From: Polyangium mundeleinium
GTDB taxonomy: Bacteria > Myxococcota_A > Polyangia > Polyangiales > Polyangiaceae
Direction of reading: 5' to 3'
Length of the DNA: 64,000 bases
NCBI RefSeq assembly: GCF_028369105.1
Contig: NZ_JAQNDO010000001.1
Location: 9,890,501-9,954,500 of the forward strand
The position numbers and the translations under genes are program-made. Below the pieces are notes generated by a model. It was given only the letters and a program-made list of their open reading frames with translations. It was not told the DNA's origin and ran no database searches. Positions 62,409-64,000 of this stretch are shown piece by piece (the first letter of the stretch is position 1; every line of letters begins with the position of its first letter).

Positions 62409-64000
62409 ATGCTGCGGCTTCGGGCCTTCTTCGTGCTCGCGGCGCTCGCCGGTTGTGGCGAGCCCGGTGGGCGCGCCTCGCCCCTCACGGCAGCCCGCGG
62501 GCTCGCCGCGACGGCGCTGCCCGTGGCCTCGGCCGCGGCGTTCGTCCCGACGAACGATCCGCCTCCGGTGATCGATTCGTGTGCGGACACGCCCGCGTTC
62601 GCGATCTTCGTCTCGCCGCGCAAGCCGCGCCCCGGGCAGCCGCTGCGGATCCTCGCGGTCGCCGACGAAGCAAGCGCGGGGGCGCTCGTCGTCCAGGACG
62701 GGAACGGAAAAACGGTGGTTCGCGCAGACGAACGGCGCGGCGCAGGGCCGTACTTCTGGAACACGACCGTGCCCGCGCCCGAGGCGGGGACGCTGCGCGT
62801 GGTGCTCGCCGAGGCGCAGACGGCGCGCGCGTGCAAGGACGTGACGATCGACGACGCGGAGGAGCCGCCCCGGGCCGCGCGCGGGATGTGGCCAGTCTCC
62901 GGAGCATGGGGGAAGGCGACGGAGAACCTGTACGCGGCGTGGATCGAGGCGCTCTTCGAAGCGCCGCTCGGCGAGCCGCTCACGTTCCCGGCGTTGCACG
63001 AGGCGATCCGTGATCCGAAGCGGAATTTGCTGCACGACCACCTCGGCCGCGGCGAGGACGATGCAGGGCCCGATGCGCCGGTGATCGATCCGGACTGCGC
63101 GGATCTGCCGTACGCGCTCCGGGCTTATTTTGCGTTCAAAATGGAGCTCCCGTTCGCGTACTCGTCTTGCACGCGCGGCGGCGGCGGGCGCGCGCCGTTC
63201 TGCAAGCGGCCGCGGACGAGCCTCGAATGGCCGCAGCACGTGCGCACGGATCCGATGGCAGGCTTCGCGGAGTTCGTGCGCACGACGCTGGCGGACACGG
63301 TGCACTCGGGGACGGGTCGGACCGCAGGCGACGACGACGAGACCGATTTTTATCCGGTCCGTCTCGACGAACGATCGCTTCGGCCGGGGACGATCTACGC
63401 GGATCCGTACGGGCACGTGCTCGTCGTGGTGAAACGTGTGCCGCAGACGAACGAGCGGGCGGGGATGCTGCTCGCGGTGGACGGGCAGCCGGATGGAACG
63501 GTGGCGCGGCGGCGGTACTGGCGCGGGAACTTTCTCTTCGCGCTCGATCCTTCGCTCGGCGGCCCAGGCTTCAAGCGGTTCCGGCCGCTCGTGGTGGAGC
63601 GCGGGGTGCTGCGCGTGCTGTCGAACCAGGAGATCGCCGCGCACCCGGAGCACGGCGATCACGCGATGGAGCAGTACGAGCACGGCGTGGAGGGGTTTTA
63701 CGATCGGGTCGACGACGTGCTCTCGCCGCAACCGCTCGATCCGACACGCGCGCTGATCGAGACGATCGACGCGCTGGAAGAGCAGGTGAAGGGGCGCGTC
63801 GTGTCCGTGGAGAACGGGCGAAAATACCGGCAAGGCGGCGGCAAATCGGTGGAGATGCCCGACGAGGCGAGCATCTTCCAGACGGTGGGGCCGTGGGAGG
63901 ATTTCTCCACGCCGTCGAGGGATCTGCGGTTGCTCGTGGCGATCGACGTGGCCCGCGCGCTGCCGGCGCGCGTCGAGCGGAGGCCGGAGCGATACGCGAT
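62409..64000 (+). CDS. Lipoprotein, 3' end cut by window edge
   Basis: At least 530 residues from the ATG at 62409, frame open to the window end. Signal peptide with lipobox LAALAGC. There is a beta-sandwich-like region at about 60-145 (FAIFVSPRKPRPGQPLRILA, FWNTTVPAPEAGTLRVVLAE), then a longer domain with YGHVLVVVKRV, CTRGGGGRAP and RRRYWRGNFLF. The pattern of the second domain (Cys, His and Tyr-Gly-His-Val) could be a papain-like or NlpC-like fold, but I cannot confirm it. It lies 40 nt after the DUF1302 gene. Its link to that operon is uncertain. Confidence 0.7.
   Translation, partial: MLRLRAFFVLAALAGCGEPGGRASPLTAARGLAATALPVASAAAFVPTNDPPPVIDSCADTPAFAIFVSPRKPRPGQPLRILAVADEASAGALVVQDGNGKTVVRADERRGAGPYFWNTTVPAPEAGTLRVVLAEAQTARACKDVTIDDAEEPPRAARGMWPVSGAWGKATENLYAAWIEALFEAPLGEPLTFPALHEAIRDPKRNLLHDHLGRGEDDAGPDAPVIDPDCADLPYALRAYFAFKMELPFAYSSCTRGGGGRAPFCKRPRTSLEWPQHVRTDPMAGFAEFVRTTLADTVHSGTGRTAGDDDETDFYPVRLDERSLRPGTIYADPYGHVLVVVKRVPQTNERAGMLLAVDGQPDGTVARRRYWRGNFLFALDPSLGGPGFKRFRPLVVERGVLRVLSNQEIAAHPEHGDHAMEQYEHGVEGFYDRVDDVLSPQPLDPTRALIETIDALEEQVKGRVVSVENGRKYRQGGGKSVEMPDEASIFQTVGPWEDFSTPSRDLRLLVAIDVARALPARVERRPERYA

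Overview
The window is GC-rich, densely coded chromosomal DNA. It looks like a large-genome member of the Myxococcota, probably Polyangiaceae or Sorangium-like. This is inferred from gene style, not from a marker gene. The signs are many lipoproteins with Gly-Gly-rich or Pro/Ala-rich spacers, two eukaryotic-like Ser/Thr kinases with C-terminal membrane segments, an FHA sigma-54 activator, a DUF4215 plus RCC1-repeat lipoprotein, many GTG starts, and a hybrid histidine kinase with no adjacent response-regulator gene. No rRNA or tRNA gene was found.

Layout. 1-4.3 kb (minus): a cation P-type ATPase with an HMA-like protein, a small membrane-anchored protein and a cut-off lipoprotein. 4.3-11.9 kb (minus): response regulator, tonB, exbB, two exbD, a TonB-dependent receptor and a beta-helix-type lipoprotein that carries a frameshift. 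A shared 7-4-7 direct repeat (TTCACGA-N4-GTCACG) occurs once before tonB and twice before the regulator, so this looks like one PhoB-like regulated uptake locus. 11.9-16.5 kb (minus): PrsW-type protease, lipoprotein, LolA, RuvC, GlcD-type flavoprotein. 16.6-24.4 kb: lipoprotein, GAF histidine kinase, a propeller/MauG-type cytochrome operon whose outer-membrane-protein gene has two in-frame TGA codons, a phosphoribosyltransferase and pdxH. 24.4-34.4 kb: S41-type lipoprotein lacking the usual serine, enolase-superfamily enzyme, GH9 cellulase-like lipoprotein, YjbQ, ThpR and a 1084-residue hybrid kinase.

34.4-42.3 kb is the accessory-looking part. It holds an unrecognised protein, two surface lipoproteins, a 43-bp-period tandem repeat containing a 42-bp perfect palindrome, hexanucleotide arrays, a four-helix-bundle (IVP-type) gene and two decayed group II introns, one inserted in the other's reverse transcriptase gene. 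A 35-bp perfect inverted repeat, part of the hexanucleotide arrays, lies on both sides of this island.

42.3-56.7 kb: PEGA/TPR protein, DUF4215/RCC1 lipoprotein, kinase, and an FHA sigma-54 activator divergent from an SGNH-hydrolase lipoprotein. Between these two lie three evenly spaced GTCCGGAC palindromes and a consensus sigma-54 promoter, which form a readable local circuit. Hypothetical lipoproteins, two more copies of a dispersed intergenic element and a second kinase follow. 56.8-62.4 kb (plus): an RND/MMPL transporter, a LolA-like protein and a DUF1302 outer-membrane protein, probably an envelope lipid or hydrophobic-compound export system, with a strong terminator hairpin before the last gene. 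The window ends inside another lipoprotein gene.
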